Made by a program: the position numbers and the translations under genes
Source: Bacteroidaceae bacterium
GTDB lineage: Bacteria > Bacteroidota > Bacteroidia > Bacteroidales > Bacteroidaceae
Length of the DNA: 14,854 bases
NCBI GenBank assembly: GCA_017383665.1
Contig: JAFNWA010000069.1
Coordinates: 1 to 14,854, forward strand
Reading direction: 5' to 3'
The notes under the pieces: model-generated
What the model was told of the DNA's origin: nothing
The model's input: only the letters and a program-made list of their open reading frames with translations
The model's database searches: none
Shown here: positions 7,030 through 14,779 of the stretch, one piece after another
Layout of the letters: the number at the start of each line of letters is the position of its first letter
Position numbering within the stretch: position 1 is the stretch's first letter

Positions 7030-8925
7030 ATGAAAAAATGGCGCATTGAGGACTCGGAAGATCTCTACAACATCAACGGTTGGGGAGCATCCTATTTCAG
7101 CATCAACGAAAAAGGAAATGTTGCTGTGACACCAAAGAAGGACAGCGTAAAAGTTGACCTTAAGGAGTTAATGGACGAATTGCAGCTGCGCGATGTGGCT
7201 GCACCGGTGCTTATACGATTCCCGGATATTCTTGACAACCGCATCGAGAAGATTGCAGGCTGTTTCAAGATTGCTTCCGAGGAATACAACTACAAGGGCG
7301 AGAACTTCATTGTCTATCCCATCAAGGTGAACCAGATGCGACCGGTGGTGGAAGAGATTACAAGCCACGGCAAGCGTTACAACATTGGACTTGAAGCCGG
7401 TTCCAAACCCGAGCTACATGCGGTAATAGCGATGAACACAGACAGCGACTCGCTCATCATCTGCAATGGTTACAAGGACGACAGCTATATTGAGCTTGCA
7501 TTGTTGGCACAGAAGATGGGACGCCGCATTTTCCTTGTGGTGGAGAAACTCAACGAACTGAAGCGCATTGCAAAGATTGGCAAGCGTCTTGGTGTGCGCC
7601 CCAACATTGGTATCCGCATCAAGCTCGCATCTGAGGGTAGCGGAAAGTGGGAAGAGAGCGGCGGCGACGCAAGCAAGTTCGGCCTTACATCGAGCGAATT
7701 GCTTGAGGCTCTTGAGATTCTTGAGAAGTATGACATAAAGGACTGCCTGCGCCTGATACACTTCCACATCGGAAGCCAGGTGACACGCATCCGCCACATA
7801 AAGACAGCCCTACGCGAGGCTTCGCAGTTCTATGTGCAGCTGCGCAAACTGGGTTACAACATCGAGTTCACCGACATTGGCGGAGGACTGGGTGTGGATT
7901 ATGACGGTACACGCTCATCGAGCAGCGAGAGCAGTGTGAACTACTCTATCCAGGAGTATGTGAACGACGCTATATACACAATGGTCGATGCTGCCGACAA
8001 AAACGGTATCCCCCACCCAAACATCATCACAGAGAGCGGACGTTCAGTCTCGGCTCACCACGCGGTGCTCATCTTTGAGGTGCTTGAGACAGCGGCTCTG
8101 CCACAGATGGACGAGGACTGGGAGGTTGCTGCAAATGACCACGAGCTGGCCAAGGAACTATACAAGATTTGGTGTGAACTTGACCAGCGCACAATGCTCG
8201 AAGCACTGCACGATGCGCAGCAGATTCGAGAGGAGGCGCTTGAACTCTTCAGCCACGGCATTGTTGACCTGAAGACACGCGCACAGATTGAGAGTATGTT
8301 CTGGAGCGTTACACGCGAAATCATGGCCATAGCAAAGACCATGAAGCATGTGCCCGACGATTTCCGCAAGCTTCCCAAACTGCTTGCCGACAAATATTTC
8401 TGTAACTTTTCACTGTTCCAGAGCTTGCCCGACAGTTGGGGTATTGACCAGTTCTTCCCCATCATGCCAATTCACCGTCTTGATGAGCGCCCCGACCGTA
8501 GCTGTACCATCCAGGACATGACATGCGACAGCGACGGAAAGATTACAGACTTCATACACTACAACAGCAAAGCCGACTCGTTGAAGGTGCACCGTGTAAA
8601 ATCGAACGAATCGTACTACCTGGGTGTGTTCCTCGTTGGTGCCTACCAAGAGATTCTGGGCGACATGCATAACCTTTTTGGCGATACAAATGCGGTGCAT
8701 GTGAGCGTGGACGACGATGGCTACCACATTGACAAGATTATTGACGGTGAGACTATTGCCGATGTGCTTGATTATGTACAGTACGATGCCCGCAAACTGG
8801 TGCGCACACTGGAGCGTTGGGTGACAAGTGCCGTGAAGGAGGGACGCATCACACTCGAGGAGGGCAAGGAGTTCCTCTCGAACTACCGTTCGGGATTGTA
8901 CGGATATACATATCTTGACTATTGA
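7030..8925 (+). CDS. speA: Biosynthetic arginine decarboxylase
   Basis: This 631-aa PLP enzyme converts L-arginine to agmatine and CO2, the entry to putrescine and spermidine synthesis in bacteria using the agmatine route. The N-terminus WRIEDSEDLYNINGWGASYF is characteristic of SpeA. The PLP-binding lysine is K99 in YPIKVNQ. The alanine-racemase-like barrel contains HFHIGSQ (244-250) and ITESGRSVSAHHAVLI. The C-terminal part carries SLFQSLPDSWGIDQFFPIMP and the active-site CDSDGKI with C499. Length is close to the family norm (about 630-660). The start at 7030 gives the expected N-terminus. The stop TGA shares its A with the argB start (TGATG), so the next gene is translationally coupled. 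No own promoter is obvious in the 64-nt gap upstream. Confidence 0.96.
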   Translation: MKKWRIEDSEDLYNINGWGASYFSINEKGNVAVTPKKDSVKVDLKELMDELQLRDVAAPVLIRFPDILDNRIEKIAGCFKIASEEYNYKGENFIVYPIKVNQMRPVVEEITSHGKRYNIGLEAGSKPELHAVIAMNTDSDSLIICNGYKDDSYIELALLAQKMGRRIFLVVEKLNELKRIAKIGKRLGVRPNIGIRIKLASEGSGKWEESGGDASKFGLTSSELLEALEILEKYDIKDCLRLIHFHIGSQVTRIRHIKTALREASQFYVQLRKLGYNIEFTDIGGGLGVDYDGTRSSSSESSVNYSIQEYVNDAIYTMVDAADKNGIPHPNIITESGRSVSAHHAVLIFEVLETAALPQMDEDWEVAANDHELAKELYKIWCELDQRTMLEALHDAQQIREEALELFSHGIVDLKTRAQIESMFWSVTREIMAIAKTMKHVPDDFRKLPKLLADKYFCNFSLFQSLPDSWGIDQFFPIMPIHRLDERPDRSCTIQDMTCDSDGKITDFIHYNSKADSLKVHRVKSNESYYLGVFLVGAYQEILGDMHNLFGDTNAVHVSVDDDGYHIDKIIDGETIADVLDYVQYDARKLVRTLERWVTSAVKEGRITLEEGKEFLSNYRSGLYGYTYLDY

Positions 8926-9698
8926 TGAAGGAGAAGATTACCGTCATAAAGGTTGGAGGGAAAATTGTAGAGGAGGACGCATCACTTGCCGCCCTCCTCG
9001 ACCGTTTTGCAGCTATTGAAGGACGCAAGGTGCTAATCCATGGCGGCGGCCGCTCAGCCACACGCATTGCCGAGAGACTTGGCATAGAGAGCAGAATGGT
9101 TGACGGACGACGCATAACCGACGAGGAGACACTGAAAGTTGTAACCATGGTATATGGTGGCCTTGTGAACAAGAACATCGTCGCAGGCCTGCAGGCACGC
9201 GGTGTGAATGCTCTTGGCCTCACCGGTGCCGACTGCAACATAATCACAGCCCACAAGCGCCCAGTAAAGACAATTGACTATGGATTTGTGGGCGATGTTG
9301 ACTGCGCCGACGGCAACATGCTCTCAAAACTCATTGAGCAGGGCATCACTCCAATAGTGGCACCACTCACACACGACGGAAAGGGAAGAATCCTGAACAC
9401 AAATGCTGATACAATGGCTGCAGAGGCTGCTAAGGCTCTTGCAAATATATATGATACTACGCTGATATATTGCTTTGAGTTGCCGGGCGTTATGCGTAAC
9501 CCCGAGGATGCCGGCAGCCTCATACCCACCATAAACGGCGAAAGCTACAGGCAGTTGCTTGCGGACGGAACCATCTGCGGTGGTATGATTCCCAAGATGG
9601 AAAATGCTTTCAATGCCATTGGGAATGGTGTAGTAAAGGTTATAATCACCAAGGCCGATGCCATAGATGGTGCACACGGCACACACATCATTGCATAG
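8925..9698 (+). CDS. argB: Acetylglutamate kinase (amino-acid kinase family)
   Basis: The 257-aa protein catalyses the second step of arginine synthesis, ATP-dependent phosphorylation of an N-acylated glutamate. Motifs are IKVGGKIVE with K9, HGGG (39-42), substrate-binding DGRRITDEETL (60-70), NTNADTMAAEAAKAL from N158 with D162, and GMIPKMENA with K224. The ATG at 8925 is preferred over an in-frame TTG three bases earlier because it gives the normal MKEKITVIKVGG start and forms a TGATG overlap with the speA stop. Some Bacteroidetes use N-succinyl rather than N-acetyl intermediates in arginine synthesis, so the true acyl group here is open. No other arg gene is in view. A 3-nt gap separates it from the metallopeptidase gene. 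Confidence 0.94.
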   Translation: MKEKITVIKVGGKIVEEDASLAALLDRFAAIEGRKVLIHGGGRSATRIAERLGIESRMVDGRRITDEETLKVVTMVYGGLVNKNIVAGLQARGVNALGLTGADCNIITAHKRPVKTIDYGFVGDVDCADGNMLSKLIEQGITPIVAPLTHDGKGRILNTNADTMAAEAAKALANIYDTTLIYCFELPGVMRNPEDAGSLIPTINGESYRQLLADGTICGGMIPKMENAFNAIGNGVVKVIITKADAIDGAHGTHIIA

Positions 9699-9701
9699 AG
9701 A

Positions 9702-10406
9702 ATGAAGCTCACAAAGAGCATAATGGAACACCCACAGTGGGGTACAATAATTGTGACGCGCAATCAAAGAGCGCGTCGCATTATTTTGCGCTCACGCCCC
9801 GATGGCATACACATCACAGTCCCCACATTTGCGACCAAGCACGATATTGAGAAGGCGCTCGACGAGTGCGCTCCCAAGCTATTGCAGAAAAGGCCGGAGG
9901 AAAGGAGAACAATAGACCCGGCATTCAGAATTGAAAGCGATAATTTCATCTTTTACATAGAGGAACATACCGGCAAAGCATTCCAATTGAAATACAGAGG
10001 CAAAGAGGCTGTGCTGTTTTGCCCCAATGATACAGATTACCACAACATGCAGGAGTGGCTGTGCAAGGCTGTTACAACAGCTATAGCACGACGCGCAAAG
10101 GAGTTGTTACCGCTGCGTCTCAAGGAACTTGCACAGGAAAAAGGATTCTCATATAGCCGTTGCAGTGTGCGCAATGTTCACACCCGTTGGGGAAGCTGTA
10201 ACACAAAGGGGAACATAAGCCTGAGCATACACCTTGTACTGCTGCCGAATGAGTTGATTGACTATGTTCTGCTACACGAACTGTGCCACACTGTGGAGAT
10301 GAACCACAGTGAAAGGTTCTGGGCACTGATGGACAAGGTTGTTGCACCTGCAAAAGCAAAAGAACTACGCAAAATGCTGAAAATGCACAAGACAAGCCTC
10401 TTTTAG
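9702..10406 (+). CDS. YgjP/DUF45-family zinc metallopeptidase
   Basis: This 234-aa protein has the YgjP (DUF45, M48-related) zinc motif HELCHTVEMNHSERFW: zinc ligands H192 and H196, catalytic E193, and H202 as the likely third ligand. The conserved TRWGSC stretch lies shortly before it. The N-terminal third (VTRNQRARRIILRSRPDGIHITVP) is the usual beta-rich domain of this family. There is no signal peptide or membrane segment, so it is probably cytoplasmic. The natural substrate is unknown; peptidase activity is inferred from the motif, and E. coli YgjP has, as I recall, been linked to UTP hydrolysis instead. It starts 3 nt after argB and is the last gene of the topA run. Its stop overlaps the stop of the convergent CPBP gene. 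Confidence 0.88.
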   Translation: MKLTKSIMEHPQWGTIIVTRNQRARRIILRSRPDGIHITVPTFATKHDIEKALDECAPKLLQKRPEERRTIDPAFRIESDNFIFYIEEHTGKAFQLKYRGKEAVLFCPNDTDYHNMQEWLCKAVTTAIARRAKELLPLRLKELAQEKGFSYSRCSVRNVHTRWGSCNTKGNISLSIHLVLLPNELIDYVLLHELCHTVEMNHSERFWALMDKVVAPAKAKELRKMLKMHKTSLF

Positions 10407-11272
10407 TTCTCACCTTTCAGATCTTCCACCGGTGGTAAAGAGTTGTTCAGCTTCGTTGCAAGATATATCGACAGTAATACAAAAATGACAAAACTTGCAA
10501 TACCGACAGAACCACCGGAAACACTCTTTTCCTCGGCACCGCTACCAAGAACAGTTGTTATCACGGCAAAAGTATTGTTCAGGACATGTCCCACGATAAC
10601 ATACAGCAGACTACCGGTGCGGTAATATATCCAACCTAGAACTATTCCGAAAAGGGAGGCATATACAACTTGAACGGGATTCCAATGGATTATACCAAAC
10701 ACTAATGCTGCAGTGATTATTGCAGGCCAAGGACGGCCATAGAAACGCATCAGACAGCCTTGTATTGCTCCGCGGAAAAGCACCTCTTCGAGCAATGGGG
10801 CAAGAACTGCAAGGCCAAATACACCAAGGATATTATGGGAAAGATCATCAAAGACTGTATCAAGATTATCCTGCAGGGGAAACCACTGTACAAAGATATT
10901 CAAAGCCACCATTGAGGAGTACACAAGCAGGGTAGAAATGAAAAGTGACTTTAGAGAAATAGAACGCCAAAGTCCGCGACGCAACCTGTAGTAGCCTGCA
11001 AAATGGATAAAAAGCAACATCGACATGGTTGAGAACAAAATACCCAATGCCCTTGCATTCACCAGACATGACTTGACTGCCGGATGGTCATTGACATATT
11101 GGACATTATAGGTAAAATCGGCTGCTTCGGGAGGAATGGACCCGGCGTGGGATGCATACTTTATCAACAGGTCGGTCGCCAGGCGCAGGAACATTAACTG
11201 TAGGACATAATACACAGCCAACAAACCGATTATTGTGACAACAAGGCGAAAAACTTTATTAATTAGACTCAT
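10403..11272 (-). CDS. CPBP-family intramembrane metalloprotease
   Basis: The 289-aa polytopic membrane protein belongs to the CPBP (CaaX protease and bacteriocin-processing, Abi) family. All three active-site motifs are present: EEVLFRG (E162, E163, R167), FGIIH (F192, H196) and HVLNN (H229, N233). Hydrophobic segments lie near residues 8-30, 75-95, 108-130, 147-160, 175-195, 205-240 and 253-272, with a soluble loop at about 35-72. Its ATG overlaps the ribF stop by 4 nt (ATGA on the minus strand), so it is translated from the ribF transcript. The substrate is unknown. Family members include prenyl-protein proteases and self-immunity factors for bacteriocins, but no bacteriocin gene or CaaX-type substrate is visible here. 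Confidence 0.92.
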   Translation of the reverse strand: MSLINKVFRLVVTIIGLLAVYYVLQLMFLRLATDLLIKYASHAGSIPPEAADFTYNVQYVNDHPAVKSCLVNARALGILFSTMSMLLFIHFAGYYRLRRGLWRSISLKSLFISTLLVYSSMVALNIFVQWFPLQDNLDTVFDDLSHNILGVFGLAVLAPLLEEVLFRGAIQGCLMRFYGRPWPAIITAALVFGIIHWNPVQVVYASLFGIVLGWIYYRTGSLLYVIVGHVLNNTFAVITTVLGSGAEEKSVSGGSVGIASFVIFVLLSIYLATKLNNSLPPVEDLKGEN

Positions 11273-12189
11273 ATACCGCGTTTTACTCTTGCGACATCCA
11301 CCTCTATCTGGAAACGCAAGGCATTTATATTTTCAAAACTCTGCTCGCCACGCAGACGACGCACAAACTCCACTGTAATCTCATTGCCGTATATATCACC
11401 GTTGAAATCGACAATATAGACCTCAAGGGTACGTTCCTTGCCACTAATAGTAGGTTTCACTCCAATGTTCATTACCCCCTGTCGTCTCTCGCCATCAACA
11501 CAGACATCTACCTCATAGACACCATCGGCAGGCAGCAGCTGCATCTTGTCGGTTGCAGAGATGTTGGCGGTTGGGAAGCCCAGTACTCGCCCAATACCGG
11601 CACCGTGGACTACAGAGCCCGACAATGAATAGTTGTATCCAAGCAAACGGGCTGCAAATGCAACATCCCCCTCAGACAAGGCACGACGCACAACCGATGA
11701 ACTCACCACTGTACCATCTACATTGAAGGGTTGTGTCCCAAAGACCTCAATACCCATCTCCTTGCCATATTCAATATATTGCTCCAGTTCCTCACCCGGT
11801 GCAGGCCTGCCAAAATGATGGTCATAGCCCACCGCAAGCATCTGCACTCCCAGTCGCTCCACAAGAATCTTGTTCATGAACTGCTGCGCGGACATTGCAG
11901 CCATGGCATGGTCAAAGTCGAGCAATACACATATATCGACTCCTGCAGCCTCAAGCAATTCCAGTTTTTTTCTTGTGGGGGTGAGCAGGAAAGGCGCACT
12001 GCCTTCATTAAAAAGCATACGCGGATGTATGGCAAATGTCACGACCATAAGCGGCAATCCTTTTGCCGTTGCGGCAGCACGCAGCTCGCCAAGCATGGCG
12101 ATGTGTCCCCTATGCACACCATCGAACGAGCCTATGGTCGCTGCACATGGTCTTTTATCGTACTGCAAGATGTCTGTTACTATATGCAT
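11269..12189 (-). CDS. ribF: Bifunctional riboflavin kinase / FAD synthetase
   Basis: The 306-aa cytoplasmic enzyme converts riboflavin to FMN and then FMN to FAD. The N-terminal adenylyltransferase domain has GSFDGVHRGH (20-29; HxGH is H26-H29). The C-terminal flavokinase domain has GRVLGFPTAN (PTAN 206-209), DGVYEV (222-227) and the likely catalytic E256 in LEVYIVD. The frame extends 18 codons further upstream, to a GTG or similar at 12243. The ATG at 12189 gives the normal family N-terminus, and a promoter lies at 12212-12244, so the longer form would begin inside the promoter. It leads the operon with the CPBP gene. Confidence 0.95.
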   Translation of the reverse strand: MHIVTDILQYDKRPCAATIGSFDGVHRGHIAMLGELRAAATAKGLPLMVVTFAIHPRMLFNEGSAPFLLTPTRKKLELLEAAGVDICVLLDFDHAMAAMSAQQFMNKILVERLGVQMLAVGYDHHFGRPAPGEELEQYIEYGKEMGIEVFGTQPFNVDGTVVSSSVVRRALSEGDVAFAARLLGYNYSLSGSVVHGAGIGRVLGFPTANISATDKMQLLPADGVYEVDVCVDGERRQGVMNIGVKPTISGKERTLEVYIVDFNGDIYGNEITVEFVRRLRGEQSFENINALRFQIEVDVARVKRGI

Positions 12190-12211
12190 ACTCCACCTAT
12201 GAATTACAATA

Positions 12212-12244
12212 CAAAAATACATAAAAAACACCTTATGCCACAAT
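12212..12244 (-). promoter_or_regulatory. Bacteroidetes-type promoter of ribF
   Basis: On the minus strand, TATTTTTG (12219 down to 12212) matches the -7 consensus TAnnTTTG. After a 21-nt spacer upstream, ATTG (12244-12241) matches three of four bases of the -33 TTTG box. Transcription should begin about 7 nt past the box, near 12205, leaving a leader of roughly 16 nt. This supports the ATG at 12189 as the ribF start. Confidence 0.65.
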
Positions 12245-12251
12245 TTTTATG

Positions 12252-12259
12252 TACATTTG
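12252..12259 (+). promoter_or_regulatory. Possible -7 box for the ABC exporter operon
   Basis: TACATTTG matches TAnnTTTG exactly and is the only such match between ribF and the ABC genes on this strand. No TTTG is found at the expected -33 distance, so the call is tentative. If used, the start would be near 12266 and the leader about 107 nt. I see no strong hairpin, riboswitch or terminator in that leader (12266-12372). The box is 7 bp from the -33 element of the ribF promoter, so the two promoters would compete or be co-regulated. Confidence 0.4.
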
Positions 12260-12372
12260 CCATACTACGCAGCATGGACAGAGATTGGTTTTAATTGTTT
12301 TAACACTATTTAACTAATAAAAATCACTTCAGGAGTCTGTTCCATTCTGCAGAGTAACAAATTAGATAAAAC

Positions 12373-13293
12373 ATGGATTTGATTAGAATAGAAAACATAA
12401 CGAAGAGATATGCTGCACATACTGCACTCAATGATGTATCGCTGTCTATCCCCAAAGGCTCAATCTATGGTCTGCTTGGCCCCAACGGTGCCGGCAAGAC
12501 CACACTGTTGCGAATTATAAACCGTATTATTGCGCCCGATGCCGGGCGAGTATTGTTCGGTGACAGGGAGATTTCGGCCGAGGATATTTGCAGGATTGGC
12601 TATATGCCGGAGGAACGAGGGCTCTACAAGAAGATGAAACTTGGCGAACAGGCTCTATTCTTTGCCAGAATCAAGGGTTTGTCACAGAAAGAGGCCACAC
12701 AAAAGGCAAAGATGTGGTTCGAGAAGTTCGGCATTGAAAGTTGGTGGAACAAGAAGGTCGATGACTTGTCAAAGGGTATGGCTCAGAAAGTACAGTTCAT
12801 TACCACCGTGATACACGAACCCAAACTACTTATTTTCGACGAACCGTTCTCGGGTTTTGACCCCATCAATGCCAATTTGCTCAAAGAGGAGATTCTGGCC
12901 CTGCGCGACAACGGTGCAACAATAATCTTCTCAACACACAACATGTCGTCCGTAGAGGAATTGTGCGATCATATAACACTCATTGACAAGTCAAAAAACA
13001 TTCTCTCGGGCAATGTTGATGAAATTAGACATAGCCACGGTGCAAATATCTTTGAAATCAAATACCACGGCAAGGAGCATGATTTGACAAATGCCCTGAA
13101 AGGAATTTGCGTCATTATTGAAACAACAACTTCCCCCACCGGGATGAACATGGCAAAGATTCACATTGCCGACGACAAAGAGGTGCGCAATGTTATTTCT
13201 TCCATAAATGACAGCGTTGAGTTGCGTTCATTCAATGAGGTGATACCAACAATGAATGACATTTTCATACGCGCGGTAGAGGGCAATGTCTAA
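12373..13293 (+). CDS. ABC transporter ATP-binding protein, NatA-like
   Basis: This 306-aa protein is the ATPase of an ABC-2 type exporter. It shows Walker A GPNGAGKTT (36-44), a degenerate signature LSKGM (132-136) in place of LSGGQ, Walker B LLIFDEP (D156, E157), the D-loop SGFDP and H-loop H189 in STHNM. Residues from about 215 on form the C-terminal extension common in NatA and drug-exporter ATPases. The start at 12373 gives the standard MDLIRIENITKRY opening. The permease gene follows after 18 nt, so the two are an operon. Sodium export is the namesake role of NatAB, but the substrate cannot be read from sequence; lipid, drug or peptide export are alternatives. Confidence 0.93.
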   Translation: MDLIRIENITKRYAAHTALNDVSLSIPKGSIYGLLGPNGAGKTTLLRIINRIIAPDAGRVLFGDREISAEDICRIGYMPEERGLYKKMKLGEQALFFARIKGLSQKEATQKAKMWFEKFGIESWWNKKVDDLSKGMAQKVQFITTVIHEPKLLIFDEPFSGFDPINANLLKEEILALRDNGATIIFSTHNMSSVEELCDHITLIDKSKNILSGNVDEIRHSHGANIFEIKYHGKEHDLTNALKGICVIIETTTSPTGMNMAKIHIADDKEVRNVISSINDSVELRSFNEVIPTMNDIFIRAVEGNV

Positions 13294-13311
13294 CCTATAA
13301 ATGAGAGAAAA

Positions 13312-14625
13312 ATGAAAAGCAAGATAGGAATTATCATAAGCCGCGAGTTCAACGAGCGCGTGCAGAAAAAATCATTCATAATAACCACACTGCTAACTCC
13401 ATTGTTGATAATAGGGCTCATGTTCGCCCCACTGCTCATTTCAAGTTACTCGGACGATGACACAAGAACCGTTGTTGTAGTAGATGAAAGCAAGACTATT
13501 GCCCAGCACCTCACAGACAACAAAGAGATAGTGTTTGAACAGACACAACTTCCGCTTGAGATTGCACGCTGTGAATATGAGGACAGATATGCCATTCTGC
13601 ACATTGGTGACAGCATTGTCTGCAACCCGGCAGATGCCACACTCTACACAAACAGAACTCCATCAATGGCAACTGAGCAGAACATTTTGACACAGCTTAC
13701 ACTTGCTGTCCAAAAAGAGAGAATGAAAATGTACGGCATTGACCCACAAGTCATGCAGGAATTCAACACACCCGTTGCAGCCCAATCACTCAAGAACATA
13801 TCAAGCATGGACGCCACCATAGGGTCATCTACAATAGCCGCCACCGTTCTTGCATATGCTTTCAGTTTCATCCTGTACATACTCCTGGTGCTATATGGTG
13901 TGATGGTAATGCAATCGGTCATTGAAGAGAAGAACAACCGCGTACTGGAGGTGTTGGTTTCGACCGTGAAACCTTTTGACATGATGATGGGCAAGATACT
14001 GGGAGTTGCATGCGTGGCACTGCTGCAGATTATGATTTGGATAGCCCTTATAGCCGGAGCTGTAAATTTTGTTCTGCCACAAGTACTGCCGGATGAGATC
14101 CTTGCATCCATGGAACTTTTCAAACATGGCGCGCCGCCAATATCAGGAACAGAGAGCGGTGCCGGGTTACTGCAAGCCATCATTATGATTTTTGAAAATA
14201 TTGGATTAGTAGGTAACATTGTCGTGTGGTTCATAGTGTTCATGTTCGGCGGATTCTTGCTCTATGCAGCCATGTTTGCTGCGGTGGGCTCTGCAGTGGA
14301 TACCCCCCAGGAGGCACAACAGTTGCAGACACCAATAATATTGCCAATTGTCATGGCGCTATTCGTGATGCTCTCAGTAATCAATGACCCGTCGTCCGAT
14401 GTCGCATTCTGGTTCTCCATGATACCGCTCACCTCCCCCATTGTAATGATGGCACGCATTCCGTATGAGATACCGACCTGGGAGATTTGCCTGTCGGCAA
14501 CCCTACTCTACATAACATTCCTCATTGTAGTGTGGGGCGCAGGAAAGATATACCGCGTGGGCATTCTCATGCACGGCAAGAAACCAAGCCTCAAAGAACT
14601 GCTGCGCTGGATGAGGTACAAATGA
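13312..14625 (+). CDS. ABC-2 type permease, NatB-like
   Basis: The 437-aa inner-membrane protein is the channel partner of the preceding ATPase. Its N-terminus (IISREFNERVQKKSFIITTLLTPLLIIG) is typical of the NatB/COG1668 family: a cytoplasmic amphipathic start and a first membrane helix at about 24-46. A large extracytoplasmic domain follows (about 47-175). At least five further membrane helices lie at roughly 178-202, 227-252, 298-325, 340-358 and 393-415. The conserved cytoplasmic motif IEEKNNRVLEVLVSTVKP (from I204) lies after the second helix. The protein ends with a basic tail. It is full length, with no frame break. No substrate-specific feature is visible. Confidence 0.92.
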   Translation: MKSKIGIIISREFNERVQKKSFIITTLLTPLLIIGLMFAPLLISSYSDDDTRTVVVVDESKTIAQHLTDNKEIVFEQTQLPLEIARCEYEDRYAILHIGDSIVCNPADATLYTNRTPSMATEQNILTQLTLAVQKERMKMYGIDPQVMQEFNTPVAAQSLKNISSMDATIGSSTIAATVLAYAFSFILYILLVLYGVMVMQSVIEEKNNRVLEVLVSTVKPFDMMMGKILGVACVALLQIMIWIALIAGAVNFVLPQVLPDEILASMELFKHGAPPISGTESGAGLLQAIIMIFENIGLVGNIVVWFIVFMFGGFLLYAAMFAAVGSAVDTPQEAQQLQTPIILPIVMALFVMLSVINDPSSDVAFWFSMIPLTSPIVMMARIPYEIPTWEICLSATLLYITFLIVVWGAGKIYRVGILMHGKKPSLKELLRWMRYK

Positions 14626-14722
14626 CAACAAAGCAATATACCCCACCCACTCTTCTGTTGACCATGCAAACATGATGTAATGGCACATCTTGGGGCTTGT
14701 AACAATTTTTAATACTAAAAAA

Positions 14723-14754
14723 TTTGCAATGTACAAGTTTTTGCCCTACCTTTG
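14723..14754 (+). promoter_or_regulatory. Bacteroidetes-type promoter of the tRNA gene
   Basis: TTTG at 14723-14726 and TACCTTTG at 14747-14754 are both full matches to the -33 and -7 consensus boxes, with a 20-nt spacer. This is the best promoter in the window. The start should fall near 14761, some 19 nt before the mature tRNA 5' end. The rest of the gap 14626-14722 holds no clear terminator for the ABC operon. Confidence 0.8.
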
Positions 14755-14779
14755 CGCTGTATTTCAAAAAGAGATACAC

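Noticed and set aside
8922..8924. TTG start for argB one codon before the ATG
   Set aside because: The ATG at 8925 is the stronger start and gives the usual TGATG overlap.
10426..10435. Palindrome CCACCGGTGG near the 3' end of the CPBP gene, as a possible terminator
   Set aside because: It is inside the coding sequence, has no loop and no following T run on either strand.
10403..11272. CPBP protein as a bacteriocin immunity or phage-defence gene
   Set aside because: No bacteriocin, toxin or defence partner is adjacent; its tight partner is ribF, which suggests a housekeeping role.
12190..12243. 18-codon N-terminal extension of ribF
   Set aside because: It overlaps the predicted promoter and precedes the normal family N-terminus.
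11731..12294. Plus-strand open frame of 187 codons opposite ribF
   Set aside because: It is antisense to a gene with all RibF motifs and shows no domain of its own.
14641..14695. CCCCA / TGGGG pairing as terminator of the ABC operon
   Set aside because: Only 5 bp with a loop of about 45 nt and no adjacent T run; too weak to call.
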